Of a stretch of 64,000 nt of DNA, positions 1 through 13,079 are shown piece by piece. Numbering within the stretch: position 1 is the stretch's first letter; each line of letters opens with the position of its first letter. The notes beneath the pieces were generated by a model. The model was given only the letters and a program-made list of their open reading frames with translations, was not told the origin of the DNA and did no database searches. A program made the translations under genes and the position numbers. Location of the stretch: contig NW_024756803.1 of NCBI RefSeq assembly GCF_018991925.1, positions 34,719 through 98,718 on the forward strand, in the 5' to 3' direction. The stretch comes from Homarus americanus (Eukaryota > Arthropoda > Malacostraca > Decapoda > Nephropidae).

Positions 1-3000
1 GAAGTGTACCTGGGAGTGTCATAGATGTACCTGGTAATGTCAGTGGTGTACCTGGGAGTGTGAGAGGTGTACCTGGGACTATCAGAGGAGTACATGGGAG
101 TGTCAGGGTTGTACCTGGGAGTGTCAGTGGTGTACCTGGGAGTGTCTGAGGTGTACCTGGGAGTGTCTGAGGTGTACCTGGGAGTATCTGAGGTGTACAT
201 GGAGTGTCAGAGGTGTACCTGGCAGTGTCAGCGGTGTACCTGGAAGTGTCAGCGGTGTACCTGGGAGTGTCAGGGGTATACCTGGGAGTATCAAGGTGTA
301 CCTTGGAGTGTCAGAGGTGTTTTGGGAGTATCTGAGGGTACTGGGGTGTCTGAGGTGTGCCTGGGGTGTCTGAGGAGTACCTGGGAGTGTAAGTGTTGGA
401 CCTGGGGTATCAGAGATGTACCAGAGAGTGCCAGAGGTGTGCCTGGGAGTGTCAGTGGTGTACCTGGGAGTGTCAGGAGGTGTGCCTGGGAATGTCTGAG
501 GTGTGCCTGGGGTGTATGAGGTGTATCTGGGAGTGTCAGGTGTGTACCGGGAGGGTGTGTCAGAGGTACCTGCGAGTGTCTGAGGTGTACGCTTGGGTGT
601 CAGAGGTGTACCTGTGAGTGTCATAGGTGTGTGTACCTGGGAGGTCAGGTGGTGCAATCTGGGAGGCCAGGAGGTGCACTTGGAATGTCTGAGGTGTACC
701 TGGGAGGTAAGGAGGTGCATCTGGGAGTGTCAGGTGTACCAGGGAGTGTGAGAGGTGTACCTGGCAGTGTCAGCGGTGTGCCTGGGAGTGTCAGAGGAGT
801 ACCTGGGAGTTTTAGAGGTGTACCTGGGAGCATCAGGAGTGCATACCTGGCAGTGTCAGAGGTACCTGGCAGTGTCAGAGGTGTACCTGGGACTGTCTGA
901 GGTGTACCTGGGAGTGTCGGAGGTGTACCTGGATTGTCGGTGGTGTACCTGGGAGGTCAGGAGGTGTACCTGGGAGGTCTGAGGAGTACCTGGGAGTGTC
1001 AGAGGCAGTAGTCCTGGGAGTGTTCCACGTACCTGGGAGGTCAGAGGTGCACCTGGGAGTGTCAGGGGTGCACCTGGGAGGCCGGGGGCGGTGTACCTGG
1101 GAGCAACAGAGGTGTACCTGGGAGCATTGAGGTGTACCTGGGAGTGTCTTAGGTGTGTAACTGGGGAGGTCAGAGGTGTGACCTGGGATTGTCAGGGGAT
1201 GTAATCCGGGAATGTCTGAGGTGTACCTGGTGCCTGAGGTGTACCTGGCAGCGTCAGCGGTGTATCTGGGAGTGTCAGCGGTGTACTGGAGTGTCAGAGG
1301 TGTACCTGGGAGGCCAGGAGGTGTACCTGGGAGGCCACAGGTGTACCTGGAAGTGTCAGTGGTGCACCTGGGAGGCCAGAGGTGTATCTGGAGTGCTCAT
1401 TGCGTCCCTGGTGTCAGAGGTGTATCTGAAGTGTCAGGTGTACCTGGGAATATCAGAGGTGTACCTGGGAGTGTCTGAGGTGTATCTTGTGGGTGCGTCA
1501 GAGGTGTCCTGGGAGTGCCAGTGTATGTGCACCTGGGAGTGTCTGATGTACCTGGGAGTTTCTGAGGCACCTGGGAATATCTGAGGTGTATATGGAGTGT
1601 GAGGAGGGGTGCACGTGGCAGTGTCAGTGGTGTAATCTGGGAGGCCTTCAGCGGTGAAACTGGGGAGGTCAGCGGTGTACCTGGGAGTTTTAGAGGTATA
1701 CCTGGATTATTAGAGGTGTACCTGAGAGTCAGAGGTGGCTCTGGAGTGTCTGAGTGTGTACCTGGCAGTGTCTGAGGTGTACCTTGGCAGTGTCAGGGGT
1801 GTACCTGGGAGGTCAGCGGTGTACCTGGGAGGCTCAGGAGGTGTACCTGGGAGTGTCTTGTGTACCTGGGAGTGTCTGAGGTGTACCTGGGAGTGCCTGT
1901 GAGGAGTACCTGAGTGTCAGAGGTGTATCTGGGAGGTCTGATGTCCCTGGGTGAGTGCCTCAGAGGTGTACCTGGGTGTCAAAGGTGAACCTGGGAGTAT
2001 CGTGGAGGTGTACCTTGAGTTTCCTGGAGGTGCACTGGGAGGCCAGAGGTGCACCTGGGAGTTTTAGAGGCTTTACCTGGGAGTGTCTGAGTACCTGGGC
2101 GTGTCTGAGGTGTAATTTGGCAGTGTCTCGAAATGCAAATCTGGAACGTCAGGGCATACCTGGGAGCACCAAGGGTGTACCTTTGGGAGAGTCAGGAGGT
2201 GTTTTTGGGAGTATCTGAGGAGTACCTGGGAGTGTCTGAGGTACCTGGGAGGTCAGAGGAGTACCTGGGAGTGTAAGGTTGTACCTGGGAGCATCAGAGA
2301 AGTACCAGGGAGGCCAGGAGGTGCACTCTGGGAGGCCAGTGGCGTGTACCTGGGAGGTGAAGAGGTGTACTTGGGAGTGTCAGGTGTACCAGAGAGTGTC
2401 AGAGGAGTACCCAGGAGTGTCAGAGGGGTATCTGGGAGTGTCAGGGGTGTACCTGGGAGGTCAGTCAGAGATGTACCTGAAGTGTCAGGAGGTGTACCTG
2501 GAGTGTCAGAGGTGCACCTGGGAGTGTCAGGGTTGTACCTGGGAGTGTCGGAGGTGTACCTGGGAGGTCAGGAGTGTACCTGGAGTGTCTGAGGTGTACC
2601 TGTTGGAAGCAGTCAGAGGAGCACTGGGAGGCCAGGAGGTGTGTCTGGGAGGCCTGGTGCACTGGAGAGTGTCTGAGGTGTACCTGGGAGTGTCTGGAGA
2701 TGTACCTGGCAGGCTCGGGGCGGTGTACCTGGAGTGTCTGAGGTGTACCTGGGAGTGTTCAGAGGTGTACCTGGAGTGTCTCAGGTGGCCTGGGGAGTGT
2801 CAGGAGGTGTACTCCTGGGAGTGTCTGACGTACCTGGGAGTGCCAGAGGTGTACCTGGGAGGCCAGGGGTGTACTCTGGGAGGTCAGCGGTGTACCTGGG
2901 AGTGTCAGGAGGTGTACCTGGGAGTAGCTGGAGGTGTACCTGGGAGTGTCTTAGGTACTTAGAGTAAGCCAGAGGTGGACCTGGGATTGTCAGGGATGTG

Positions 3001-5090
3001 TAACTGGGAGGTCTGAGGTACCTGGCAGTGTCTGAGGTGTACCTGGCAGCGTCATGGTGTGTACCTGGGAGGCCAGCGGTGTACCTTGGAGTTAGTCAGA
3101 GGTATACCTGGGAGGCCAGATGTGGGTAAATTGGGAGGTCATAGGTGTACCAGAAAGGCTGGGGTGGTGTACATGGGAGGTCAGATGTGTATCTGGAGTG
3201 TCACAGGTTCCAGGAGGCCAGAGGTGCATTTTGAAGTGTCAGAGGTGTCCCTGGAGTGGCAGTGGCACCTGGGAGGCGTCTGATGTGTACCTGGGAGTTT
3301 CTGGAGGTGTACCTGGGAATATCTGAGGTGTATATGGAGGTGAGAGGTGTACGTGACAGTGTCAGCGGTGTACCTGGGAGTGTCAGGGCGGTGAACTGGG
3401 AGTGCTCGGGCGGTGTACCTGGAGTTTCCCAGAGGTATACCTGGGATTATTAGGAGGTGTTCTGGAGAGTCAGGAGGTATACCTGGGAGTGTCTGGAGGT
3501 GTACCTGGCAGTGTCTGAGGTGCACCCAAGTGTCAGGGTGTACCTGGGAGTGTCAGCGGTGCAATCTGGGAGGTCAGAGGTGTACCCTGGTAGTAACAGA
3601 GGTGTACCTGGGGAGTGTCAGGGTGTGCAACTGGGGAGTACTCAGAGGTGTGTACCTGGGAGGTCTTGAGGTACCTGGGAGTGTCTGAGGTGTACCTGGG
3701 GAGGTCAGGAGGAGTACCTGGGAGGCTCAGAGGTGCATCTGGGAGTGTCTGGGGTGTCCTGGGAGTGGGGAGGTGTACCTGGGTGTCAGCAGAACCTGGG
3801 AGTATCGGAGGTGTACCTGAGTTTCTGGAGGTGTACCTGGGAGTGTCAGAGGTGCACCTGAGTGTCAGAGGCTTACCTGGGAGTGTCTGAGGCGCACCTG
3901 GGCGTGTAAGTTCCTGAGTGTGTACCTTGGCAGTGTCTGAAACTTCCCACCTGGGAACGTCAGGGTATTACCTGGGAGCATCATGGTGTACCTTGAGAGT
4001 CAGAGGGTTTTGGGAGTATCCGAGGAGCACCTGGGAGCGTCTCGAGGGTGTACCTGAGAGCAAGTCAGAGGAGTACCTGGGAGTGGGGCAAGTGTACCTG
4101 GAGTATCAGAGAAGTACCAGGGAGCAGGAGGTGTACCTGGGAGTGTCAGTGGTGTACCTGAGAGTCAGGAGGTATGGGCCTGGGAGTGTCTGAGGTACCT
4201 GGCAGTGTCTGAGGTGTACCTGGCAGTGTCAGGGGTGTACCTGGGAGTGTCAGCGGTGTACCTGGAGTGTCAGAGGTGTACCTGTAGTGTCAGAGGTGTA
4301 CTCTGGGAGTGTCAGGGGTGTAACTGGGAGTATCAGAGGTGTACCTGGGAGTGTCTTGAGGGCCTGGGAGTGTCTGGAGGTGTACCTGAGTGTCAGAGGA
4401 GTACCTGGGAGGCCAGGAGGTATCTGGGAGGTCTGGTGTCCCTGGGAGTGCTTGTGAGGTACTCTGGTGTCAGCTGTGAACCTGGGAGTATCGGAGGGTG
4501 TACCTGAGTTTCGGAGGTGTACCTGGGAGTGTCAGGAGGTGTACCTGGGAGTGTCAGGAGGTTTTACCTGGGAGTGTCTGAGGCGTACCTGGGCGTGTCT
4601 GAGGTGTACTGGGTGCGTCTGAAATGTACCTGGGAATGTCAGGGGTATACCTGGGAGTATCAAGGGTGTACCTTGGAGAGCTTCAGAGGTGTTTTTTGGG
4701 AGTATCTGAGAGTACCTGGGAGTGTCTGCTGAGGTGTGCACCTGGGAGTGTCAGAGGAGTACCTGGGAGTGTCAGGAGGTGTATCTGGGAGTGTCTGGGG
4801 TGTCCCTGGGAGGTCAGAGGTGTACCTGGGTGTCAGGCAAAAGAACCTGGGAGTATCGGAGGTGTACCTTGAGTTTCGGAGGTGTACCTGGGAGTGTCAG
4901 AGGTGTACTTGGGAGGCCAGAGGTTTACCTGGGAGTGTCTGAGGCGTACCTGGGCTGTCTGAGGTGCACTCTGGCGCGGCCCTGAAACAAAAATCTGGGA
5001 ACGCCTTTCAGGGTATGTAATCTGGAGCATCATGGCACCCTGGGAGAGCCAGGAGGTGCTTTTGGGAGCATCTGAGAGCACCTGGGAGGT
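1..5090 (+). repeat. Satellite sub-block with D-A higher-order repeats
   Basis: Diverged units with mixed 17-22 bp spacing. Marker A occurs near 318, 2198, 4006, 4690 and 5057. In four of these it is preceded by marker D about 105-120 bp earlier (near 2095, 3890, 4580 and 4950). The last three copies lie close together (3780-5090) and share the leader GTACCTGAGTTTCGGAGG. The patch at 4980-5040 looks unlike the satellite at first sight, but it lines up with the other D-A copies and is a noisy version of them. No gene seen. Confidence 0.85.
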
Positions 5091-8000
5091 CTGAGGTGTA
5101 CCTGGGAGGTCAGAGGAGCACCTGGGAGGTTGTACCTGGGAGTATCAGAGAAGTACCAGGGAGTGCCAGAGGTGTACCTGAGTGTCAGTGGTGTACCTGG
5201 GAGTGGTATGAGGTGTACTTGGGAGCAGTCAGGTGTGTACCAGAGAGTGTCAGAGGAGTACCTGCGAGTGTCAGAGGTGTATCTGGGAGTCAGGGGTGTA
5301 CCTGTGGAGTGTCAGAGGTGCACCTGGGAGTGTCAGGAGTGTACCTGGGAGTGTCTGAGGTGCACCTGGAAGTGTCAGAGGAGCACCTTGGGAGTGTCAG
5401 AGGTGTGTCTGGGAGTGTCAAGGTGCACCTGAGATGTCTGAGGTGCACCTGGGAGTGTCTGAGATGCAATCTGGCAGTGTCAGCGGTGTAACACCTGGGA
5501 GTGTCTGAGGTAATCTGGCGAAAGTTCAGAGGGGTGTAATCTGGGAGGTCCGAGGTGCACCTAGGAGTGTCAGTGGTGTACCTTGGAGTGACAGAGGTGT
5601 ACCTGGGAGTGTCAGAGGTGCACTCTGGGAGTGCTTTCAGAGGTGTTCCTGGGAGTGTCAGAGGTGTACCTGGGAGTGTCAGGAGGAGTACCTGGGAGTG
5701 TCAGTGGTGTACCTGGGAGGTCTGGGGTGTCCCTGGGAGTGTCAGAGGTGTACCTGGGAGTGTTGGAGGTGCACCTGGGAGTGTCTGAGGTGCACCTGGG
5801 TGTGTCGGAGGTGTACCCAGGAGTGTGAGGGGTGCACCTGGGAGGCCAGGGGTGTACCTGGGGAGTGTCAGAGGTGCACCTGGGAGTGTTCGAGGCACCT
5901 GGGAGTGTTCAGGAGGTGTACCTGGGAGTGTCTGAGGTGTACCTAGGAGGTCAGGTGGTGTGTCTGGGAGTGACAGAGGTGTTCCTCGGAGGTCAGAGGT
6001 GTACCTGGAAGTGTCAGACGAGTACCTGGGAGTATGGGAGGAGTAATCTGGGAGGCCAGGAGGGTGAACCTGGGAGTGCTCAGCGGTACCTGGGAGTGGC
6101 TCACATTGGTGGACCTGGGGAGTGTCAGAGGTGCACCTGGGAGTATCGGAGGTGTACCCGCCAGTGTCAGAGGTGTAATCTGGGGTGTTAGGGGAGGTGT
6201 ACCTCGAGTGTCAGAGGTGTACCTGGGAGTGTGAGGGGTGGAACCTGCGAGTGTCAGGAGGTACCTGGGAGTGTCTGGAGGTGTACCTGGGAGCGTCTCG
6301 AGGTGTACCTGGAGGTCAGAGGTGCATCTGGTAGTCATTGGTGTACCTGGGAGTATCAGAGGCACCTGGAAGTGTCAGAGGTGTACTTGGGAGTGTCGGA
6401 GGTGTACCTGGGACTGTCAGGAGGAATAATCACCTGGGAGGTGTACCTGGGAGTGTGAGGGGAACCTGGGAGGCCAGAGGTGTACCCTGGGAGGCCAGTG
6501 GTGCACCAGGGAGGTCTGAGGTGCACCTGGGAGTGTCTGAGGTGCACCTGGGAGGTCAGCGGTAAACGCAGGGAAGCGTCAGCGGTGTAAATGGAGGCTG
6601 GCGGCATACCTGGGAGTATTAAAGGTGTACCTGGAGGTCAGGAGTGTTTTTTGGAGTATCTGAGGAATACCTGGGAGTGTCTGGAGGTGTACCCAGGAGT
6701 GTCTGGAGGAACACCTGGGAGTATAAGTGCTGGTAATCTGGGAGCATCCGGAGATGCACCAGGAGTGCCAGAGGTGTACCTGGGAGTGTCAGTGGTGTAC
6801 CTGGGAGGCCAGAGGTGTCTCTGGGAATGTCTGAGGTGTACTTGGGAGTGTATGAGGTGCACCTGGGAGGCCAGGTGTGTACCAGGGAGGCCAGACAGCA
6901 CCTGGGTGAGTGTCAGAGGTGTACCTGGGAGGTCATAGGTGTACCTGGTAATATCAGTGGTGTACCTGGGAGCGTCAGAGGTGTACCTGACTACCAGTGG
7001 AGTACATGGGAGTGTCAGGGCTGGTACTTGGGAGTGTCGTGTGGTGTCTGGGAGTGTCTGGAGGTGCACCTGGCGCCTGAGGTGAACCTGGGAGTGTCTG
7101 AGGTGCGCTGGTGGTCAGGGTGGCAATCTGGCGTCAGCGGTGTACCTGGAAGTGTCAGCGGTGTACCTGGGAGGTCAGGGGCATACCTGGGAGACCGGGG
7201 TTGCGTACCTTGGAGTGTCATAGGTGTTTTTTAGGAGTATCTGAGGAGCAATTCCGGGAGTTTCGAGGTGTACCTGGGAGTGTCTGAGGAGGCTTGAGTG
7301 TCTGAGTGTGCACCTGGATTGTCAGAGGTGTTCCTGGAGTGTCAGTGCACCTGCCAGCCAGAGGTGCACCTGGCAAGAGGTGCACCTGGGAGTGTCTGAG
7401 GTGTAACCTGGTAATGCCTCAGCGGTGTCCCCTGGGAGGTCAGAGGTGCATCTGGGAGGGGTCAGGAGGTGTACCTGGGAGTGTCAAGAGGTACCTGGGA
7501 GTGTCTGAGGTGTACCTGGAAGTGTCAGAGGAGTACCTGGGAGTGTCAGAGGTGTGTCTGGGAGTGCCAAGGTGCACCTGAGAGTGTCTGAGGTGTACCT
7601 GGGAGTGTCTGAGATGCACCTGGGAGTGTCAGGTGTACTAGGAGTGCCAGAGGAGTACCTGGGAGTGTCAGTGGTGTACCTGGGAGGTCAGAAGTGAACC
7701 TGGGAATGTCTGGAGGTGTACCTGAGGTATGAGGTGTACCTGGGAGGCTGTGTGTACCAGGGAGTGCCAGAGGAGTACCCATGAGTGTCAGAGGTGTGTA
7801 CCTTTGAGTGTCAGAGGTGCACCTGGGAGGTCATAGGTGTACCTGGTAATGTCAGTGGTGTTCCTTGAGTGTCAGAGGTGTATCTGGGAGTGTCAGAGGT
7901 GTACCTGGGAGTGTCAAGAGTGTACCTGGGAGTGTCTGAGGTACCTGAAGTGTCAGAGGAGTACCTGGGAGTGTCAGAGGTGTCTGGGAGTGTCAAGGTG

Positions 8001-8500
8001 CACCTGAGAGTGTCTGAGGTGTACCTGGGAGTGTCTGAGATGTACCTGGCAGTGTCAGCGGTGTACCTGGGAGGTATGAGGTACCTGGGAGTGTCAGGTG
8101 TACCAGGGAGTGCCAGAGGAGTACCTGGGAGTGTCAGAGGTGCACCTGGGAGGCCAGAGGTGTACCTGGGAGGTCAGCAGGTGTACATGGTAATGTCAGA
8201 GGTGCACTTGGGAGGTCAGGTGTGTACCACGGAGTGCCAGAGGAGTACCTGGGAGTGTCAGAGGTACCTTGGAGGTCAGAGGTGTACCTGGGAGGCCATA
8301 GGTGTACATGGTAATGTCAGAGGTGTACTTGGGAGTGTCAGGTGTACCTGGGAGGTCAGAGGTGTACCTGGGAGTGTCAGGAGGTACCTGGGAGTGTCTG
8401 AGGTGTACCTGGAAGTGTCAGAGGAGTACCTGGGAGTGTCAGGGGAGGTGTCTGGGAGTGTCATGAAGGTACCTGGGAGAGCAAGGCAGTGTCAGAGGTG
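5091..8500 (+). repeat. Satellite sub-block with E-type higher-order repeats
   Basis: Continues the 21-bp array. Marker E occurs near 5415, 7568 and 7995. Each is preceded by an AAGTGTCAGAGGAGTACC unit and a GTGTGTCTGGGAGTGTC unit, so a composite of about six units is repeated. Degenerate A markers lie near 6637 and 7226. Nothing other than satellite is seen. Confidence 0.8.
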
Positions 8501-9740
8501 TATCTAGGAGTATCAGAGGTGTACCTGGGAGTGTCAGGGGTGTACCTGAGAGTGTCAGGGGTGTAACTGGGAGTGTCGGAGGTGTAACTGGGAGTGTCAG
8601 AGGTGTACCTGGGAGTGTCAGAGGTGTACCTGGGAGTGTCAGAGGTGTACCTGGGAGTGTCAGAGGTGTACCTGGGAGTGTCAGAGGTGTACCTGGGAGT
8701 GTCAGAGGTGTACCGGGTAGTATCATTGGTGTACCTGGGAGTGTCAGAGGTGTATCTGGAAGTATCAGAAGTGAACCAGGGGGTGTCTAAGGTGTACCTG
8801 GGAGTATCGGAGGTGTGCCTGGGAGTATCGGAGGTGTACCTGGGAGTGTCAGAGGTGTACCTGGTAGTATCATTGGTGTACCTGGGAGTGTCAGAGGTGT
8901 ATCTGGAAGTGTCAGAGGTGAACCAGGGAGTGTCTGAGATTTACCTGCTAGTATCGGAGGTGTACCTGGGAGTATCGAAGGTGTTCCTGAGAGTGTCAAA
9001 GGTGTATCTGGAAGTGTCAGAGGTGTGCCTGAGAGTATGAGATATGTACCTGGGAGTGTCAGAGGTGTACCTGGATGTGTGAGAAGTGTACCTGGGAGTG
9101 TCAGAGGTGTACCTGGGAGTGTCGGAGGTGTACCTGGGAGTGTCAGAGGTGTGCCTGGGAGTGTCAGAGGTGCACTTGGGAGTGTCACAGGTGTACCTGG
9201 GAGTGTCTGAGGAGTTAATGGGAGTGTCTGAGCTTTACCTGGGAGTGTCTGAGGTGTACCTGGCAGTGTCTGAGGTGTACCTGGCAGTGTCAGCGGTGTA
9301 CCTGGGAGTATCATTGGTGTACCTGGAAGTGTCAGGGGTGTACCTGGAAGTGTCAGAGGTGTACCTGAGTGTGTCATTGGTGTACCTGGGAGTGTCAGAG
9401 GTGTACCAGGGAGTGTCAGTGGTGTACCTGGGAGTGTCATTGGTGTACCTGGGAGTGTCAGAGATGTACATGGAAGTTTTAGGGGTGTACCTGGAAGTGT
9501 CAGAGGTGTACCTGGGATTGTCTGAGGTGTACCTGGGATTGTTAGAGGTGTACCTGGGAGTGTCAAGTGTGTAACTGGGAGTGTCAGGGGTGTACCTGGG
9601 AGTGACAGCGGTGTACCTGGGAATGTCAGAGGTGTACCTGTGAGTGTCTGAGGTGTACCTAGGAGTGTCTGAGGTATACCTGGAAGTGTCTGAGGTGTAC
9701 ATGGAATGTCAGAGGTGTAACTGGGAGTGTCAGATGTGCA
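8501..9740 (+). repeat. Homogeneous core of the satellite array
   Basis: This is the most regular part of the window. Units are almost all exactly 21 bp. Five consecutive units (8605-8709) are identical to the consensus. A seven-unit composite of 147 bp starting at 8710 is repeated at 8857, recognised by its GTAGTATCATTGGTG opening and a GAACCAGGG unit. Because phase is kept, the longest uninterrupted reverse-strand frame of the window (8787-10058, LTLPGTP heptads) lies here. The regularity points to recent amplification or homogenisation, or to better sequence quality. Confidence 0.9.
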
Positions 9741-12590
9741 CCTGGGAATATCGGAGGTGTACCTGGGAATATCGGAGGTGTACCTGGGAGTGCCAGAGGT
9801 GTACCTGGTAGTGTCGGAGGTGTACCTGGGACCACTGGTGAGCATGGGAGTGTCAGGCTGTACTTGGGAGTGCGTCATGGTGTACCTGGGAGTGTCTGAG
9901 GTGTACCTGGGAGTGTCTGAGGGTACCTGGGAGTGTCTGAGGTGTACATGGAGTGTCAGGGGTGTACCTGGCGTCAGCGGTGTACCTGGAAGTGTCAGGG
10001 TGTACCTGGGAGTGTCAGGGGTATACCTGAGTATCAAAGGTGTACCTTGGAGTGTCATAGGTGTTTTAGGAGTATCTGAGGAGTACCTGGGAGTTTCTGG
10101 AGGTACCTGGGAGTGTCTGAGGAGTACCTGGGAGTAAGTGTTGGACCTGGGAGCACAGAGAGTGTACCAGAGAGTGCCAGAGGTGTACCTGGGAGGTTCG
10201 GTGGTGTACCTGGGAGTATCAGAGGTGAACCTGGGAATGTCTGAGGTGTACCTGGAGTGGTGAGGTACCTGGGAGTGTCAGGTGTGTACCAGGGAGTGCC
10301 AGAGGAGTACCTGTGAGTGTCAGAGGTGTACACTTGGAGTGTCAGGAGGTGTACCTGGGAGTGTCATAGGTGTACCTGGTAATGTCAGTGGTGTTCCTGG
10401 AGTGTCAGAGGTGTATCTGGGAGCGTGGCTGGTCTCTGGGAGTGTCAGAGGTGTATCTGGAAGTGTCAGAGGTGTATCTGGGAGTGTCGAGATGTACCTG
10501 GGAGTGTCTGAGGTGTATCTTGAAGTGTCAGAGGTGTACCTGGGAATATCAGTGGTGTACCTGGGAGTGTCTGAGGTGTACCTGGGAGTGTCTGAGGTGT
10601 ACCTGGGAGTGTCTGAGGTGTACATTGAGTGTGAGAGGTGTACCTGGCAGTGCTGAGCGGTGTACCTGGGAGCGCCAGTGGTACCTGGGAGTGTCATGGT
10701 ACCTGGGAGTTTCAGAGGCATGACCGGGAGTATCAGAGGTGTACCTGTGAGAGTCAGAGGTATACCTGGGAGTGTCTGAGGTGTACCTGGCAGTGTCTGA
10801 GGTGTACCTGGCAGTGTCAGCGGTGTACCTGGGAGTGTCAGCGGTGAACCTGGGAGTGTCAGCGGTGTACCTGGGAGTTTCAGAGGTATACCTGGGATTA
10901 TTAGAGGTGTACCTGGGAGAGTCAGAGGTACCTGGGAGTGTCTGAGGTGTACCTGGCAGTGTCTGAGGTGCACCTGGCAGTGTGGCGGTGTACGTGGGAG
11001 TGTCGGGGGTGTACCTGGGAGTGTCAGAGGTGTACCTGGGAGTGTCAGAGGTGTACCTGGGAGCCTGGAGGTGTACCTGGGAGTGTGAGAGGTGTACCTG
11101 GGAGTGTCAGAGGCTTTACCTGGGAGTGTCTGAGGCGTACCTGGCAGTGTCTGAGGTGCACCTGGCAGTGTCAGCGGTGTACCTGGGCGTGTCTGAGGTG
11201 TATCTGGCAGTGTCTGAAATGTACCTGGGAGTGTCAGGGGTATACCTGGGAGTATCAAAGGTGTACCTTGGAGTGTGAGAGGTGTTTTTGGGAGTATCTG
11301 AGGAGTACCTGGGAGTGTCTGAGGTGTACCTGGGAGTGTCTGAGGAGTACCTGGAGTGTCTGAGGTGTACCTGGAAGTGTCTGAGGAGTACCTGGGAGTG
11401 GTGTTGGACCTGAGTATCAGAGATTGCCAGAGAGTGCCAGAGGTACCTGGGAGTGTCAGTGGTACCTGGGAGTGCTGGGAGGTGTACCTGGGAATGTCTG
11501 AGGTGTACCTGGGAGGCGAGGAGGTGTACCTGGGATTGTCCGGTGTGTACCAGGGAGTGTCAGAGGAGTACCTGGGAGTGTCAGAGGTGTACCTTGAGTG
11601 TCAGAGGTGTACCTGGGAGTGTCCATAGGTGTAACTGGGAGTGTCACAGGTTTACCTGGTAATGTCAGTGGTGTACCTGGGAGTGCAGAGGTGTACCTGG
11701 GAGTGTCATAGGTTTACCTGGTAATGTCAGTGGTGTACCTGGGAGTGTCAGAGGTGTATCTGGAGTGCTGGTGTCCCTGGGAGGTTGGGGAGGTGTATCT
11801 GGAAGTGTCAGAGGTGTATCTGGGAGTGTCAGAGGTGAACCTGGGAGTGTCTGAGGTGTATCTTTGGACAGAGTTGTATCTGGGAGTATCAGTGGTGTAC
11901 CTGGAGTGTCTGAGGTGTACCTGGGAGTGTCTGAGGTACCTGGGAGTGTCTGAGGTGTACATGGAGTGTGAGAGGTGCACCTGGCAGTTTCTGGAAGGGT
12001 ACCTGGGAGGCTCAGGGGTGTACCTGGGAGTGTCAGGCGGTGTACCTGGGAGTTTCAGGAGGCATACCTGGGAGTATCAGAGGTACCTGTGAGAGTCAGA
12101 GGTATACCTGGGAGTGTCTGAGGGGTACCTGGCAGTGTCTGAGGTACCTGGCAGTGTCAGCGGTGTACCTGGGAGTGCAGAGATGTACCTGGAGTGTCAG
12201 AGGTGTACCTGGGAGTGTCAGGGGTGTACCTGGGAGTGTCAGAGGTGTACTGGGAGTGTCTAGAGTGCACCTGGGAGTGTCTGAGGTGTACCTGGGAGTG
12301 TCAGAGGAGTACCTGGGAGTGTCAGAGGTGTATCTGGGAGTGTCTGGGGTGTCCCTGGGAGTGTCAGAGGTGTACCTGGGTGTCAGAGGTGTACCTGGGA
12401 GTGTCGGAGGTGTACCTGAGAGTGTGAGGGGTGTACCTGGTAGTGTCAGGGGTGTACCTGGGAGTGTCACAGGTGTACCTGGGAGTGTCTGAGGTGCACT
12501 GGGAGTGTTCAGAGGTGTACCTGGGAGTGTCTGAGGTGTACCTGGGAGTGTCAGTGGTGTACCTGGGAGTGACAGAGGTGTTCCTCGGAG
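9741..12590 (+). repeat. Satellite sub-block, moderately regular
   Basis: 21-bp units with frequent TCTGAG, TCAGCG and GGCAGTGT variants. D-A composites occur at about 11130-11290, and a degenerate A lies at about 10060. Spacing stays close to 21 bp, so long open frames persist (for example - strand 10320-11258). Nothing else is seen. Confidence 0.85.
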
Positions 12591-13079
12591 TGTCGAGGTG
12601 TACCTGGGAGGTCAGACGAACACCTGGGAGCATCAGAGGAGTACCTTTGTGTGTCAGGAGGTGTACCTGGGAGTGCTGGGAGGTGAACCTGGGAGGTCAG
12701 GGGTGTACCTGGGAGTGCCTGGGCTGAGTTATACCTGGGAGTGTCAGAGGTGTACCTTGGAGTATCGGAGGTGTACCTGAGAGTGTAAGGTGTACCTGGG
12801 AGTGTCAGGGGTGTACCTGGGAGTGTCAGAGGTGTACCTGGGAGTGTCTGAGGTGTACCTGGGAATGTCCAGAGGTGTGACCTGGGAGTGTCTGAGGTGT
12901 ACCTGGGAGTGCTGGGGTGTACCTTGGGAATGACAGAGGTGTTCCTCGGAGTGTCAGAGGTGTACCTGGGAGTGTCAGACGAGTACCTGGGAGCACTCGG
13001 TGGAGTACCTTGTGTGTCAGAGGTGTACCTGGGAGGTCAGAGGTGAACCTGGGAGTGCTGAGGGGTGTACCTGGGAGTG

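Noticed and set aside
4980..5045. Apparent non-satellite insertion
   Set aside because: Aligns in order with the D-A composites at 2095-2200, 3890-4010 and 4580-4690; it is a noisy copy.
1..5090. Repeat-protein gene (leucine-rich-like or adhesin-like heptads)
   Set aside because: Heptads arise from DNA periodicity; frames break every few hundred bases and no flanking domain exists.
8787..10058. 423-codon open frame on the - strand, LTLPGTP-type heptads
   Set aside because: Direct translation of the 21-bp satellite; the other frames are open as well; no non-repeat domain, signal peptide or gene context.
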